A stretch of 64,000 nt of DNA from Paraburkholderia ferrariae NBRC 106233 (GTDB lineage Bacteria > Pseudomonadota > Gammaproteobacteria > Burkholderiales > Burkholderiaceae), in the NCBI RefSeq assembly GCF_000685035.1, contig NZ_BAYB01000028.1, positions 1 through 64,000 on the forward strand, written 5' to 3'. Under the pieces are notes generated by a model that saw only the letters and a list, made by a program, of their open reading frames with translations, was not told the origin of the DNA and did not search any database. Positions 16,621 through 27,290 of this stretch are shown here, piece after piece (the stretch's first letter is position 1; every line of letters starts with the position of its first letter). A program made the translations under genes and the position numbers.

Positions 16621-17217
16621 TTACGCCGCGGCGATCGCCTCGCGTGCGCTCGCCAATGCGGCGCCCGCCGCTTCCGGTCCCAGGTTCAGGCCTTCGGCGA
16701 AGATGAAGTTCACGTCCGTCATGCCGAGGAAGCCGAGGAACGACTTCAGGTACGGCGTCTGGCTGTCGTGCGGGGTGCCCTGGTACTTGCCGCCGCGCGC
16801 CGACACCACGAACACCTTCTTGCCCTTCACGAGGCCTTCGGGACCGTTCGCGGTGTAGCGGAAGGTGATGCCTGCGCGCGCGATCCAGTCGAAGTAGGTC
16901 TTGAGCTGCGACGAAATCCCGAAGTTGTACAGCGGCGCGCCAATCACGACGATGTCCGCAGCCTGCAGTTCGGCGATCAGCGCTTCGCTGCGTGCGGCGA
17001 TGGCCTGCTGCTCCGGCGTGCGCTGCTCGGCCGGCGTGAAGAACGCGCCCAGCACGGCGTCGTCGAGGTGCGGCAGCGGTTCGGCTTGCAGGTTGCGCGT
17101 GACGACCTTGGCGCCGGCGTTCGATTGTTGCAGCTTGTTCGTCAATTCGTTGACGAGCAGCGTCGATTGCGAGCCTTGCGAGCGGGCGGCCGAGTTGACT
17201 TGCAGGATCGTGGTCAT
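16621..17217 (-). CDS. azoR: FMN-dependent NADH-azoreductase
   Basis: A 198-residue flavodoxin-fold quinone/azo reductase. It uses FMN and NAD(P)H for two-electron reduction of quinones and azo compounds. The phosphate-binding N-terminal NSAARSQGSQST, the FMN-contacting GAPLYNFGISSQLKTYFDWIARAGITF and SARGGKY are all conserved. Start ATG 17217 follows AAGGAGTCACC. It is monocistronic between a terminator on each side; the 200-bp upstream gap must hold its promoter. Confidence 0.93.
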   Translation of the reverse strand: MTTILQVNSAARSQGSQSTLLVNELTNKLQQSNAGAKVVTRNLQAEPLPHLDDAVLGAFFTPAEQRTPEQQAIAARSEALIAELQAADIVVIGAPLYNFGISSQLKTYFDWIARAGITFRYTANGPEGLVKGKKVFVVSARGGKYQGTPHDSQTPYLKSFLGFLGMTDVNFIFAEGLNLGPEAAGAALASAREAIAAA

Positions 17218-17342
17218 GGTGACTCCTTCGGGGTTGGGGCGCGCAGCGTTGCGCGAGTGAAGGCATTGTGTTTTTTTGCGGCGCCCCGAAAAAGTAGTCC
17301 ACCGATGACGGATTGTTGCAGCGGTAGAACAATCGCCGGCAT

Positions 17343-17380
17343 AAAAAAAGCGGTGCGGGTTGTCACGCCCGCACCGCTTT
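17343..17380 (-). terminator. Terminator after the M61 peptidase gene
   Basis: On the minus strand a 13-bp perfect stem (AAAGCGGTGCGGG with CCCGCACCGCTTT, plus positions 17348-17380) is followed by TTTTTTT. It ends the leftward peptidase transcript. Confidence 0.88.
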
Positions 17381-17430
17381 CGTCTGATTTTTACGCGCAG
17401 GACGCGCGATTTCAGGCTGGCAAGGCCCGT

Positions 17431-19221
17431 TCAGACCGCCAGCCACCGCTCGCGCAGCCCGCGCGGCCCCGGGCGCTTGTCCGCCGCGATCAGCTTGTAG
17501 CGCGCGACGTCCGGCGTATCGAGCGTGAGACGCGCCACCCGCAGTTCGTCGCGGCGGAACGCGTGGATTTCCACCTTCGCGCCCGGCTGATAGCGCGACA
17601 GCAGGCTGTCGAGGTTCGCGCCCGTCACGCGCAGGCCGTCGAGCGCCACCAGCGCGTCGCCGGCCGAGAGGCCCGCTTTCTGCGCCGCACCGCCCTCGTA
17701 CACCACCGCCAGGGTCGCATCGGCGCCGCCGCGCAGGCGCGCGCCGAGCGAGGGCTTCGCGCCGCGCTCGGGCTCCCCTTCGAGCGTCACGCCGAACGGC
17801 TCGAAAAGCGCCGCCAGCGGCAGGTCGCGCGTGCCGCGCACCGCGTCGGCGAAGAGACCGCCCAGCCACACGCCGGTCGCTTCGGCGATCAATGCCTCCA
17901 CGTCGTCCTCGCCCACGCCCACCGGCTTGCCGCGATAGAAGTCGCGGCCATAGCGCTGCCACAGGAGGCGCATCACGTCGTCGAGCGACTTGCGCCCGCC
18001 CGTTTCGGCGCGGATCGTGAGATCGAACGCCAGCGCCACGAGCGAGCCCTTCGTGTAGTAGCTGACGATCGCATTCGACGCGTTCTCGTCCTGGCGGTAG
18101 TACTTGACCCACGCGTCGAACGAACTCTCCGCGACGCTCTGCTTCAGGCGCCCGGCGCCACGCAGCACGCCGCCGATCGTCTTGCCGACCAGCGCGAAAT
18201 AGTCGTCGACGGAAATGAGGCCGCTTCGCACCAGCATCAGGTCGTCGTAGTAGGAGGTGAAGCCTTCGAAGAGCCAGAGGAGCGAGGTGTAGTCCTCGCG
18301 CGTGAGGTCGTACGGCACGAACGCGGCCGGCTTGATGCGCTTCACGTTCCAGGTGTGGAAGTACTCGTGGCTGCACAGGCCCAGATACGTTCGATAGCCC
18401 TCGCTCATCTCGGGCTTGCCCTTCACCGGCAGGTCCGTGCGATTGCAGATGAGCGCCGTGGAGGCGCGATGCTCGAGGCCGCCGTAGCCGTCGCTCACGG
18501 CCTGGGTCATGAACACGTAGCGGTCCATCGGCGCGCGCTTCGTGCGCGGCTCGAAAAGCGCGATCTGCGCTTCGCAGACCTTCTGCAGATCGTTCGCGAG
18601 ACGTTCGGTGTCGAGGCCGACCACGCGGCCCGCGATCACGATATCGTGCGGCACGCCGTGCGCCTTGAAGCTCGCGAGCGTGAAATCGCCGAGCGTCACC
18701 GGATGGTCGATCAGTTCGTCATAGCCCGACGCCACGTATTCGCCGAAGCCGTAGCGCTTGGTGCCGCGCGCCTCCGCCATGGCGGTCGCGACGCGCCAGT
18801 GGCGATACGCGTGGCCGTCCGGCCGCTGGATATCGACGATGCACTGCGCCTCTTCGTGGCCGAGCACCGCGAGAAACACGCTCGTGCCGTTGAAGAAGCC
18901 AACGGTGTCGTCCAGATGCGCCGCACGCACCGAGAGATCCCACGCGTACACCTCGTAGCGCAGCGTGAGCGCGCCCTTCACCGGCGCCGCCTGCCACGTG
19001 TGCTTGTCGGTCCGGGTCACGCGCACCTTGCGGCCGGCGTCGTTGAACGCGCGCAGCGTGACGATGTTGCGGGCGAACTCGCGCACCATGTAGCTGCCCG
19101 GGATCCACACGGGCAGCATGACGCGCTGCCCTTCCGGCGCAGGGTCCTCGACGGTGAGCGTCACCTCGAACAGGTGCGCGGCGGGATTCTTCGGAACGAT
19201 GGTGTATCGGATCGGCTTCAT
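17431..19221 (-). CDS. M61-family (glycyl aminopeptidase) metallopeptidase with PDZ domain
   Basis: A 596-residue protein of peptidase family M61. The zinc motif HEYFH lies in CSHEYFHTWNVKRIKP near residue 270, with a downstream Glu in LWLFEGFTSYYDDL, as in the glycyl aminopeptidase of Sphingomonas. A PDZ domain follows near residues 480-560 (GGAAQKAGLSAGDALVALDG). The N-terminal 170 residues are the beta-rich M61 domain. No signal peptide is seen. ATG 19221 is used because the codons before it begin with TTG inside the terminator T-tract of the upstream gene. No Shine-Dalgarno is seen. Family certain, substrate unknown. Confidence 0.88.
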   Translation of the reverse strand: MKPIRYTIVPKNPAAHLFEVTLTVEDPAPEGQRVMLPVWIPGSYMVREFARNIVTLRAFNDAGRKVRVTRTDKHTWQAAPVKGALTLRYEVYAWDLSVRAAHLDDTVGFFNGTSVFLAVLGHEEAQCIVDIQRPDGHAYRHWRVATAMAEARGTKRYGFGEYVASGYDELIDHPVTLGDFTLASFKAHGVPHDIVIAGRVVGLDTERLANDLQKVCEAQIALFEPRTKRAPMDRYVFMTQAVSDGYGGLEHRASTALICNRTDLPVKGKPEMSEGYRTYLGLCSHEYFHTWNVKRIKPAAFVPYDLTREDYTSLLWLFEGFTSYYDDLMLVRSGLISVDDYFALVGKTIGGVLRGAGRLKQSVAESSFDAWVKYYRQDENASNAIVSYYTKGSLVALAFDLTIRAETGGRKSLDDVMRLLWQRYGRDFYRGKPVGVGEDDVEALIAEATGVWLGGLFADAVRGTRDLPLAALFEPFGVTLEGEPERGAKPSLGARLRGGADATLAVVYEGGAAQKAGLSAGDALVALDGLRVTGANLDSLLSRYQPGAKVEIHAFRRDELRVARLTLDTPDVARYKLIAADKRPGPRGLRERWLAV

Positions 19222-19234
19222 CGGCGGGATAGGC

Positions 19235-19265
19235 AAAAAAAGACCGGCCGCATCGAGCGGCCGGT
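19235..19265 (-). terminator. Terminator after the dsbC-like gene, abutting the next start codon
   Basis: On the minus strand ACCGGCCGC-TCGAT-GCGGCCGGT is followed by TCTTTTTTT. The T-run ends 13 nt before the M61 ATG, so the hairpin occupies the place where that gene's ribosome-binding region or promoter would be expected. Confidence 0.85.
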
Positions 19266-19281
19266 GGGGTAATGCGTGGGC

Positions 19282-20010
19282 TCAGTGCGCCTCGCTCAGC
19301 TCGCGTTCGAGCCGGTCGGCGGAGACCGCGCCGGGCAGGCGGCGGCCATCGGCGAGGATCACGGTGGGCGTGCCGGTCACGTTGATTTTCGCGCCGAGCG
19401 CGAGATTGCTGTCGATGGCGGCGGTGTTGCAGGTGCCGGCCGCCGTTGGCGTCTGGCGGCTCAGCATCCACGACTCCCACGCCTTCGCGCGATCCGACGA
19501 ACACCAGATCGACTTGGCCTTCACCGTCGAATCTTCCGAAAGGACCGGATAGAGGAAGGTGTAGACCGTCACGTTGTCGATCGACTTGAGCGTGTTTTCG
19601 AGCTGATGGCAGTACGGGCAGTTCGGGTCCGAGAACACCGCGATCTTGCGGCTGCCGTTGCCCTTCACCACCTTCACCGCGTTCGCGAACGGCAGGCTCG
19701 CGAAGTCGATGCGGTTCAGGTCCGAGAGGCGCGCATCGGTGAGATTGCGGTGGCTTTTGGTATCGACGAGGTCGCCGATCAGCACGTAGTCGCCGTTCGC
19801 ATCGCTATAGATGATCTGCGAGCCGAGGTTGACTTCGTAGAGGCCGGCCACGGGCGACTTCGTGATGCCCTTGATGTCGGCGTCCGAGCCGAGGCGCGCC
19901 TGCAGCGTGGCCTTCAGCTTGTCGGTGACCTGGTCGGCCTCGGCCGAGCAGCCGAGCAGCGTGGCCGCCGCCGCGAGAACAAACGCGGCAATCCGGATTC
20001 GTTTTTGCAT
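19282..20010 (-). CDS. dsbC: DsbC/DsbG-type thiol:disulfide isomerase, lipoprotein signal
   Basis: A 242-residue periplasmic thiol:disulfide interchange protein. The N-terminal signal runs to LLGCS, a lipobox, so the protein is probably lipidated; E. coli DsbC is a soluble protein, so this is a difference. Residues 25-85 match the DsbC dimerisation domain. The thioredoxin-like domain carries the active-site CPYC in FSDPNCPYCHQLE, and a cis-Pro loop (VTGTPTVILADG) follows. DsbC corrects wrong disulfides and is kept reduced by DsbD. ATG 20010 begins the signal sequence; upstream codons give no hydrophobic N-terminus. Confidence 0.88.
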   Translation of the reverse strand: MQKRIRIAAFVLAAAATLLGCSAEADQVTDKLKATLQARLGSDADIKGITKSPVAGLYEVNLGSQIIYSDANGDYVLIGDLVDTKSHRNLTDARLSDLNRIDFASLPFANAVKVVKGNGSRKIAVFSDPNCPYCHQLENTLKSIDNVTVYTFLYPVLSEDSTVKAKSIWCSSDRAKAWESWMLSRQTPTAAGTCNTAAIDSNLALGAKINVTGTPTVILADGRRLPGAVSADRLERELSEAH

Positions 20011-20222
20011 GACTTGCTTCCTGATTCTGGCGCGTGCGGTTTGCGCGCGCCGGTGTTCCGTTCGTCCAGCCGGTGCCCTGAGTGCTGTCCAGCGGATTCG
20101 GCCATTCTGACGCCGCACGGCGGGCGCGGCAACCGCCGGCGCAACCGCGGTTCCCGTTGCGCCGCAGCAGCCGGGGCTTCGAGCGCTTAACCCCTTGGCC
20201 CCTATAGGCCCCTATGAGCCCC

Positions 20223-21395
20223 TTACCCCAGTGCCGACGCAACCAGCCAGCGCTTGAGGAGCGGCTGGGCGCCCACGAAGGCCATGCCCGTGTTGCGCAC
20301 GGCCTGCGCAATCGTACCGGGAATCGAGAACAGCCGTTGCAGGCCGTCGGTGGCGACGACGAGCTTGCGGATGTCCTCGCGGCGGCCGCGCTCGTAGCGG
20401 CGCAGGAGCACGGTGTCGCCGAGGTCGCGGAACGCCTCTTTCTGCGCGATGACATCGGCGAGCGCCGCCACGTCGCGCAAACCCAGATTCACTCCCTGGC
20501 CGGCGAGCGGATGGATGAGGTGAGCGGCATCGCCCACCAGCGCCACGCGCGGGGCGATCAGGCGGTCCACGGTCTGGAGCGCGAGCGGGAAACCGCGCGC
20601 GGGGGTCACGCATTCGAGCGCGCCCACCTGCTCCTGCGTGACGCGTTCGACTTCGGCGGCGAGCTGCTGGGGATCGAGCCGCAAGAGCGCCTCGGCATGC
20701 TGCGTCTGCGCCGACCAGACGAGCGACACGTGCTGGTCCGGCAACGGCAGGAGCGCGATGATCTCGCCGCCCCTGAACCACTGCCAGGCGGTTTCGCCAT
20801 GCGGGCGCGCGGCGCGGAAATTCGCGACCACGCCCGACTGGTGATACTCGCGCCGCTCCACCTTCGAGCCGATCTGCGCGCGCACCCAGGAATGCGCGCC
20901 ATCGGCGCCGAGCGCGAGGTCGGCTTCGAGCGTGCGGCCGTTCGCGAGGCCGATCACGGCGGCGTGCGGCTTGACGTCGAGCGTCTGGGCGCGCGCGTCG
21001 ATCCACGTGAGGTTGGGCTGGAAATGCAGCGCCGAATCGAGCGCGCGCTCGATCACCGACGATTCGGCGATCCACGCGAGCTGCGCCACCGAAGCCTGGT
21101 AGGCCGAAAAGTGCAGCTCGGCGGCGGCATCGCCGAAAACGCGCATGTCGTACACGGGGGTGAGGCGCGCCGGGTCGATCGCCTGCCAGACCCGCAGCCG
21201 CTCGAACAGCGCCTGGGAGCTGCGCGAAAACGCATAGACGCGCGCGTCGAACACGGCGCCGGCGGGCAGCGGCGCACAAGGCTGCGCGAGCAGCGCGACG
21301 CGCAGGCCGCTCTGGCTCAGCGCGAGCGCTGCCGACTTGCCGACGAGCCCGCCGCCGATCACGGCGACGTCGAAGGTCTGGTTGGATGCAGTCAT
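20223..21395 (-). CDS. UbiH/UbiF/VisC-family FAD monooxygenase
   Basis: A 390-residue class A flavoprotein monooxygenase. The ADP-binding GGGLVG is at residues 13-18, the DG motif of the family is LGADGAHSWVR near residue 160, and the FAD-ribityl motif GDAAHLIHPLAGQGVNLGLRD is near 290. Family members hydroxylate the ubiquinone ring at different positions (UbiH C4, UbiF C6, UbiI C5); the sequence alone does not settle which. Start ATG 21395 places the dinucleotide motif at the usual distance from the N-terminus. It lies upstream of the dsbC-like gene on the same strand, 212 bp apart. Confidence 0.85.
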   Translation of the reverse strand: MTASNQTFDVAVIGGGLVGKSAALALSQSGLRVALLAQPCAPLPAGAVFDARVYAFSRSSQALFERLRVWQAIDPARLTPVYDMRVFGDAAAELHFSAYQASVAQLAWIAESSVIERALDSALHFQPNLTWIDARAQTLDVKPHAAVIGLANGRTLEADLALGADGAHSWVRAQIGSKVERREYHQSGVVANFRAARPHGETAWQWFRGGEIIALLPLPDQHVSLVWSAQTQHAEALLRLDPQQLAAEVERVTQEQVGALECVTPARGFPLALQTVDRLIAPRVALVGDAAHLIHPLAGQGVNLGLRDVAALADVIAQKEAFRDLGDTVLLRRYERGRREDIRKLVVATDGLQRLFSIPGTIAQAVRNTGMAFVGAQPLLKRWLVASALG

Positions 21396-21842
21396 GCGCG
21401 CATTATAGCTGCGGGGCACCGCCTGAAAGGGCCGGACGGACCGGCGCGGCGCAGGTGTGCAGCCCGTGCCCAACGCGCTGGAAAAGAGCGGCAAATGAAG
21501 GTAAATGGGCACAAACGGCCGCCGGGCGGCCCTCTCACACGCGCCTGGCCGCTGCCGGCATGCCACGTACCTGACCGCGCGGTCCATTGCCGCAGGCACC
21601 GCCCGGCGCTCGTCCCGGCACGCCTCACCAACCGCGCGCGAGGCGACGGCTCCCGCGCAGGGCGAACCCGCGCCCGGACAAGGTTACAATTACGGTTTCG
21701 AGCGGCCAGAACCGCTCCCCCGACGTGCCGCCCGTGCGCGCCTCGCGCTCCCCCGTGCGCAGGGCCCGAGCGCCCGGCAAGCGCCGGCAGGCGCCTCCAT
21801 CCGGCGAGCCGCACGTCCCCACCCTGACAAGCAGAGAATTTC
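21396..21842. other. Divergent spacer between the UbiH-like gene and ychF
   Basis: About 450 bp without a supported gene. It must hold both promoters. GGTTACAAT at 21682-21690 contains a good -10 hexamer (TACAAT, 21685-21690) for ychF, with no clear -35. Nothing else is recognised. Confidence 0.45.
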
Positions 21843-22937
21843 ATGAGCCTCAAATGCGGCATCGTCGGCTTGCCCAACGTCGGCAAGTCCACCCTGTTCA
21901 ACGCGCTGACCAAGGCAGGCATTGCCGCCGAGAACTATCCGTTCTGCACGATCGAGCCGAACGTCGGCGTGGTCGAAGTGCCGGATCCGCGGCTCGTGGC
22001 GCTCTCGGACATCGTCAAGCCCGAGCGCGTGGTGCCGGCCGTGGTCGAGTTCGTCGATATTGCGGGCCTCGTCGCGGGCGCAAGCAAGGGTGAAGGGCTC
22101 GGCAACCAGTTCCTCGCGAACATCCGCGAAACCGATGCGATCACGCACGTCGTGCGCTGCTTCGAGGACGAGAACGTGATTCACGTGGCCGGCAAGGTCG
22201 ATCCGCTCGCCGACATCGAAGTCATCAACACCGAACTCGCGCTCGCCGACCTCGGCACCGTCGAAAAGTCGCTCACGCGCTATGCGAAGGCCGCCAGGTC
22301 GGGCAACGACAAGGAAGCAGCGAAGCTCGCCGCCGTGCTGGAAAAGGTGCGTGCGCAACTGGATCAGGCAAAGCCCGTGCGCGCGCTCGACCTGAACGAA
22401 GACGAACAGGCGCTCCTCAAGCCGTTCTGCCTCATCACGGCGAAGAAGACGATGTACGTCGCGAACGTGAAGGAAGACGGCTTCGAGAACAACCCGCACC
22501 TGGAGGCCGTACGCAAGTACGCCGAAGCGGAAGGCTCGCCGGTCGTGGCCGTGTGCGCCGCGATCGAAGCCGAAATCGCCGACCTCGACGACGAAGACAA
22601 GTCTGCTTTCCTCGCCGACATGGGCATGCAAGAGCCGGGCCTCGACCGCGTGATTCGCGCGGGCTTCAAGCTGCTCGGCCTGCAGACGTACTTCACGGCG
22701 GGCGTGAAGGAAGTGCGCGCGTGGACGATCCACGTCGGCGACACCGCGCCCCAGGCGGCCGGCGTGATCCACACCGACTTCGAGCGCGGCTTCATCCGCG
22801 CGCAGACCATCGCCTACGCCGACTACATCCAGTACAAGGGCGAAACCGGCGCGAAGGAAGCCGGCAAGATGCGCGCCGAAGGCAAGGAATATGTGGTGCA
22901 CGACGGCGACGTGATGAACTTCCTGTTCAACGTGTAA
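21843..22937 (+). CDS. ychF: Redox-regulated ribosome-binding ATPase YchF
   Basis: A 364-residue Obg-family P-loop protein. The G1 loop is GLPNVGKSTLFNALTKA near residue 8, and G3 is VEFVDIAGLVAGASKGEGLGN. The G4 position reads NVKE rather than NKxD, the change that gives YchF/OLA1 preference for ATP over GTP. A C-terminal TGS domain (residues 280-362) is present. The protein binds ribosomes and is linked to the oxidative stress response; its precise role is unsettled. A strong terminator follows. Confidence 0.96.
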   Translation: MSLKCGIVGLPNVGKSTLFNALTKAGIAAENYPFCTIEPNVGVVEVPDPRLVALSDIVKPERVVPAVVEFVDIAGLVAGASKGEGLGNQFLANIRETDAITHVVRCFEDENVIHVAGKVDPLADIEVINTELALADLGTVEKSLTRYAKAARSGNDKEAAKLAAVLEKVRAQLDQAKPVRALDLNEDEQALLKPFCLITAKKTMYVANVKEDGFENNPHLEAVRKYAEAEGSPVVAVCAAIEAEIADLDDEDKSAFLADMGMQEPGLDRVIRAGFKLLGLQTYFTAGVKEVRAWTIHVGDTAPQAAGVIHTDFERGFIRAQTIAYADYIQYKGETGAKEAGKMRAEGKEYVVHDGDVMNFLFNV

Positions 22938-22963
22938 GCGGCGCCCGGCGTCGCGCAGCACCG

Positions 22964-22988
22964 AGCCCGCTTTCGAGCGGGCTTTTTT
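22964..22988 (+). terminator. Terminator after ychF
   Basis: GAGCCCGCTTTCGAGCGGGC forms a 7-bp GC-rich stem with a short loop, followed by TTTTTT. Confidence 0.9.
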
Positions 22989-23052
22989 GTGCCTGCTTTT
23001 GTGCCCGACTCAAGCGTTGCCCGACAAGCCGCCAAATCCAGCGATACGAAAC

Positions 23053-23352
23053 ATGAGACTTCACCTCCCGCCACGCGCAGCGCGCTGGCTCGCCGCCCTG
23101 CTGCTTGCGCTTTGCGTCGCCGCCCCCGCCTTCGCCTACCAGGCCCCCGGCGCCGCCCCGAACGAAAGCGATCTCGACAATCACAGCACCTACCAGAACC
23201 GCGACGGCGAAACGGTCCATTCCCCGGCCCATACGCGCTCGGGCAACGCGCCCGAAGGCGCGAGCGCGCGCTGCCGCGACGGCACATACAGCTTCAGCCG
23301 CCATCACAGCGGCACCTGCTCCCGTCACGGCGGCGTCGCCCAATGGTTGTAG
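23053..23352 (+). CDS. Exported DUF3761-type small protein
   Basis: A 99-residue protein with a clear signal peptide (basic start, hydrophobic LAALLLALCVAAP, cleavage after AFA near residue 28). The mature part has about 71 residues. It ends in CRDGTYSFSRHHSGTCSRHGGVAQWL-like spacing (residues 74-99): two cysteines and several histidines in the DUF3761 pattern. That arrangement might form a disulfide or bind metal, but the function is unknown. The ATG at 23053 starts the signal peptide. It sits between the ychF terminator and ettA; no family partner is adjacent. Confidence 0.75.
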   Translation: MRLHLPPRAARWLAALLLALCVAAPAFAYQAPGAAPNESDLDNHSTYQNRDGETVHSPAHTRSGNAPEGASARCRDGTYSFSRHHSGTCSRHGGVAQWL

Positions 23353-23518
23353 GCACGCGCGGCAACGGGCGCGACCGCCGCCCGGATTCGCTCCCCCGCC
23401 GCCCGCGCCCCGTACAATAGCGGTTTGCGCGTTACCCCTATTCGCGGTCCGGCGCGGCGCCTGCAAGCGCGGCGCCCGCGTCCCGCCCCCTTTTCTTCCC
23501 GTTTCCAAAGACACTCTC

Positions 23519-25183
<1,665 letters not shown>

Positions 25184-25261
25184 TTCGCTGCACGAGCGGC
25201 ACGAGCGGCGCGCGGGACGGGACGGGACGGCGCATCGTTGCGCCCCTGGCCACTCGCAGCG

Positions 25262-25289
25262 AACGGCAGCCCTCGGGCTGCCGTTTTTT
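25262..25289 (+). terminator. Terminator after ettA
   Basis: ACGGCAGCCC-TC-GGGCTGCCGT followed by TTTTT; a strong GC stem of about 10 bp. Confidence 0.9.
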
Positions 25290-25420
25290 CTGGCGCGCGC
25301 GGCACGGCGGTTGCTGAAAACCCGCTACGCTATGTCCGTTGCGCCCGGCGGGGCCGCGTTGCCGGCGCCCGCTTCGTCAGCGTTGCCCGCTTTTTACACT
25401 CCCAGCGCGAGATGCTTCAC

Positions 25421-26596
25421 ATGACGCCGCCGCCCACCCATCGCACGCTCCCCCGCTTCGCCCTCGTCGCGGCGATCGTCGTGGCGGTGCTCGTGCTGGG
25501 CGCGCTCGGCGGCCTGTATCTGCTCCAGCGCGAAGCGAAAGCGCGCGTGGCCGAGGCGCTCGCGCCGATCGGCACGGCCGGCAGGATCGACGTGGCGTTC
25601 ACGCTGACCTCGGTCGAGCTTTCCGACGTCCACCTCAAGGCACCACCGGGCTGGCCGACCGCCGACAGCCTGCACGCGGCCCGCATCACCCTCGCGCCCG
25701 ACCTGCGCGCGCTCCTCGCGCACCGCATCCATATCCGCGACGTCACCGTGCGCGGCTTCACGATGAACGTCCTGCGCCGGGCGGACGGCTCGATCCAGAT
25801 CCTGCCGAATCTGCGCAGCGGCGTGGAAAACCCCGGCGCGCCGCCGGCTTCCGGCGCCTCGGCGCCCCCGGCATCGTTGCCCGCCGAAAAGCGCATCGAT
25901 CACGTCGCCTTCGAAGCCGGTGAGTTCGTGTTCTACGACCGCAGCGTGAGCAATCCGCCCTATCGCGTGACCGTGAGCGATGCCAGCGCCACGGTCGACA
26001 ACATCCATTTGCCCGCGCTCGCCGAACCGACCCAGCTATCGGTGACGGGCGCGATCAAGGGGCCGCAGCATACGGGGCAGGTGTCGTTTCGCGGCTGGGT
26101 GCGCATCGCGAACAAGGATTCGCAGACCACCACCACGCTGCGCGGCGTCGATATCTCGACGCTCGATCCCTGGCTGCTCAGGAAGGCCCGCACGAAGGCG
26201 CGCGTGACGGGCGGCACGCTCGATCTCGACCTCGACTCCACGGTGAATGCCTACCGCCTGCACGCGCCGGGCACGATCACGCTGCACCAGTTGCAGCTCG
26301 CCCCCAGCAGCGATCCGCTCGACACCTTCCTCGCCATCCCCACGCGCATCGCCATCGCGGCGCTCAAGGCGCACAACGGCGACATCACGCTGCATTTCGT
26401 GCTGGACGGGAATTTGCGCGACCCGAAGTTCCATCTCGACGAAAGTCTGACGACGGATCTGCGGGCGGGCTTTGCGAAAGCTTTGGGCGTAAGCGCGGAG
26501 GGCGTGGTGCAGGGTGCGGGCCAGACCGCGAAGGGCCTCACGGACGCACTGCGCAATCTGCTCGGCGGCGGCACGGCCACGCCGCCTTCCCGATAG
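25421..26596 (+). CDS. AsmA-like/DUF748-type membrane-anchored protein
   Basis: A 391-residue protein. One N-terminal transmembrane segment (residues 12-35, FALVAAIVVAVLVLGALGGLYLL) is followed by a long beta-rich periplasmic part and a low-complexity C-terminus. The pattern fits the AsmA/DUF748 group: an anchored repeated beta-groove fold related to proteins of inner-to-outer membrane lipid transport or outer membrane biogenesis. Two Met codons lie close together (25412, 25421); I prefer 25421 because the purine stretch GCGAGA lies at a usable distance. Specific role unknown. It is likely monocistronic after the ettA terminator. Confidence 0.65.
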   Translation: MTPPPTHRTLPRFALVAAIVVAVLVLGALGGLYLLQREAKARVAEALAPIGTAGRIDVAFTLTSVELSDVHLKAPPGWPTADSLHAARITLAPDLRALLAHRIHIRDVTVRGFTMNVLRRADGSIQILPNLRSGVENPGAPPASGASAPPASLPAEKRIDHVAFEAGEFVFYDRSVSNPPYRVTVSDASATVDNIHLPALAEPTQLSVTGAIKGPQHTGQVSFRGWVRIANKDSQTTTTLRGVDISTLDPWLLRKARTKARVTGGTLDLDLDSTVNAYRLHAPGTITLHQLQLAPSSDPLDTFLAIPTRIAIAALKAHNGDITLHFVLDGNLRDPKFHLDESLTTDLRAGFAKALGVSAEGVVQGAGQTAKGLTDALRNLLGGGTATPPSR

Positions 26597-26629
26597 GTCG
26601 GGTTGGTGCGGGCGCTGTGCCGGATTGCG

Positions 26630-27253
26630 TCAGACCGGCAGGCCCAGTTCGCGCAGGCGTGCGTCGGTGGCGGCGTTGCTCGTATGATGCACGCCGTGCC
26701 AGCCGAGTGCCGCGGCAGCCTCGGCGTTATGGCGGTTGTCGTCGATAAAGACGAGTTCTTCGGGCCGCACGCCGGGCAACTGGGCGTCGATGCGGCGGAA
26801 CATCTCGTGGAAGATCGCCGGATCGGGTTTCACGAGCTTCACGCGCCCCGACACCACGACGTCGCGGCAGCGCCGCAGCACGCCGAAGCGCTCCCAGGCC
26901 CACGGAAAAGTCTCGGCCGACCAGTTCGTCAAGCCGAAGAGCGGCACGCCGGCCGCCTCGAGCCGGTCGAAGGTCGCCACGCCGCCCTCGAGCAGCCCGC
27001 CGATCATCTCGTGCCAGCGCGTGTAGAACGCGCGGATCAACGCCTCGTGCCCGGGAAACTTCGCGACCAGTTCTTCGGTGCCCTCGGCGATCGGCTGGCC
27101 GCCGTCCTGGCGCACCACCCAGTCCATCGTGCAGACGTGGGTGAAGAACCAGCGGCGCTCGTCGGCATCCGGAATCAGGTGGCGATACAGATACTCCGGG
27201 CTCCAGTCCACCAGCACGCCGCCGAAATCGAACACCACTGCCTTGATCGCCAT
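26630..27253 (-). CDS. HAD-superfamily hydrolase (subfamily IA)
   Basis: A 207-residue HAD phosphatase-like protein with a helical cap. Motif I reads DFGGVLVDW at residues 9-17, where the second Asp of DxD is replaced by Gly, as in YihX-like glucose-1-phosphatases and some dehalogenases. Motif II is LTNWS, motif III the Lys of LVKPDP, and motif IV FIDDNRHNAEAAAALGW. The substrate cannot be told from sequence. It ends close to the start of nothing on the right and lies 37 bp downstream of the aminopeptidase P gene on the same strand, so the two are probably co-transcribed. Confidence 0.85.
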   Translation of the reverse strand: MAIKAVVFDFGGVLVDWSPEYLYRHLIPDADERRWFFTHVCTMDWVVRQDGGQPIAEGTEELVAKFPGHEALIRAFYTRWHEMIGGLLEGGVATFDRLEAAGVPLFGLTNWSAETFPWAWERFGVLRRCRDVVVSGRVKLVKPDPAIFHEMFRRIDAQLPGVRPEELVFIDDNRHNAEAAAALGWHGVHHTSNAATDARLRELGLPV

Positions 27254-27290
27254 CGTCGTCTTTCCTCGGAGGCCGTGCCCGCTTTTACGC

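Noticed and set aside
16567..19272. A very long plus-strand reading frame (about 900 codons) opposite azoR and the M61 peptidase gene
   Set aside because: It is the mirror of two well-supported minus-strand genes; high G/C at third positions opens antisense frames. Its product is Arg/Ala/Val-rich without any family motif, and it runs through two terminators.
22964..22988. Possible attachment site near ychF (a known integration neighbourhood in some genomes)
   Set aside because: Only an ordinary terminator hairpin is present and no direct repeat of it is seen in the window.
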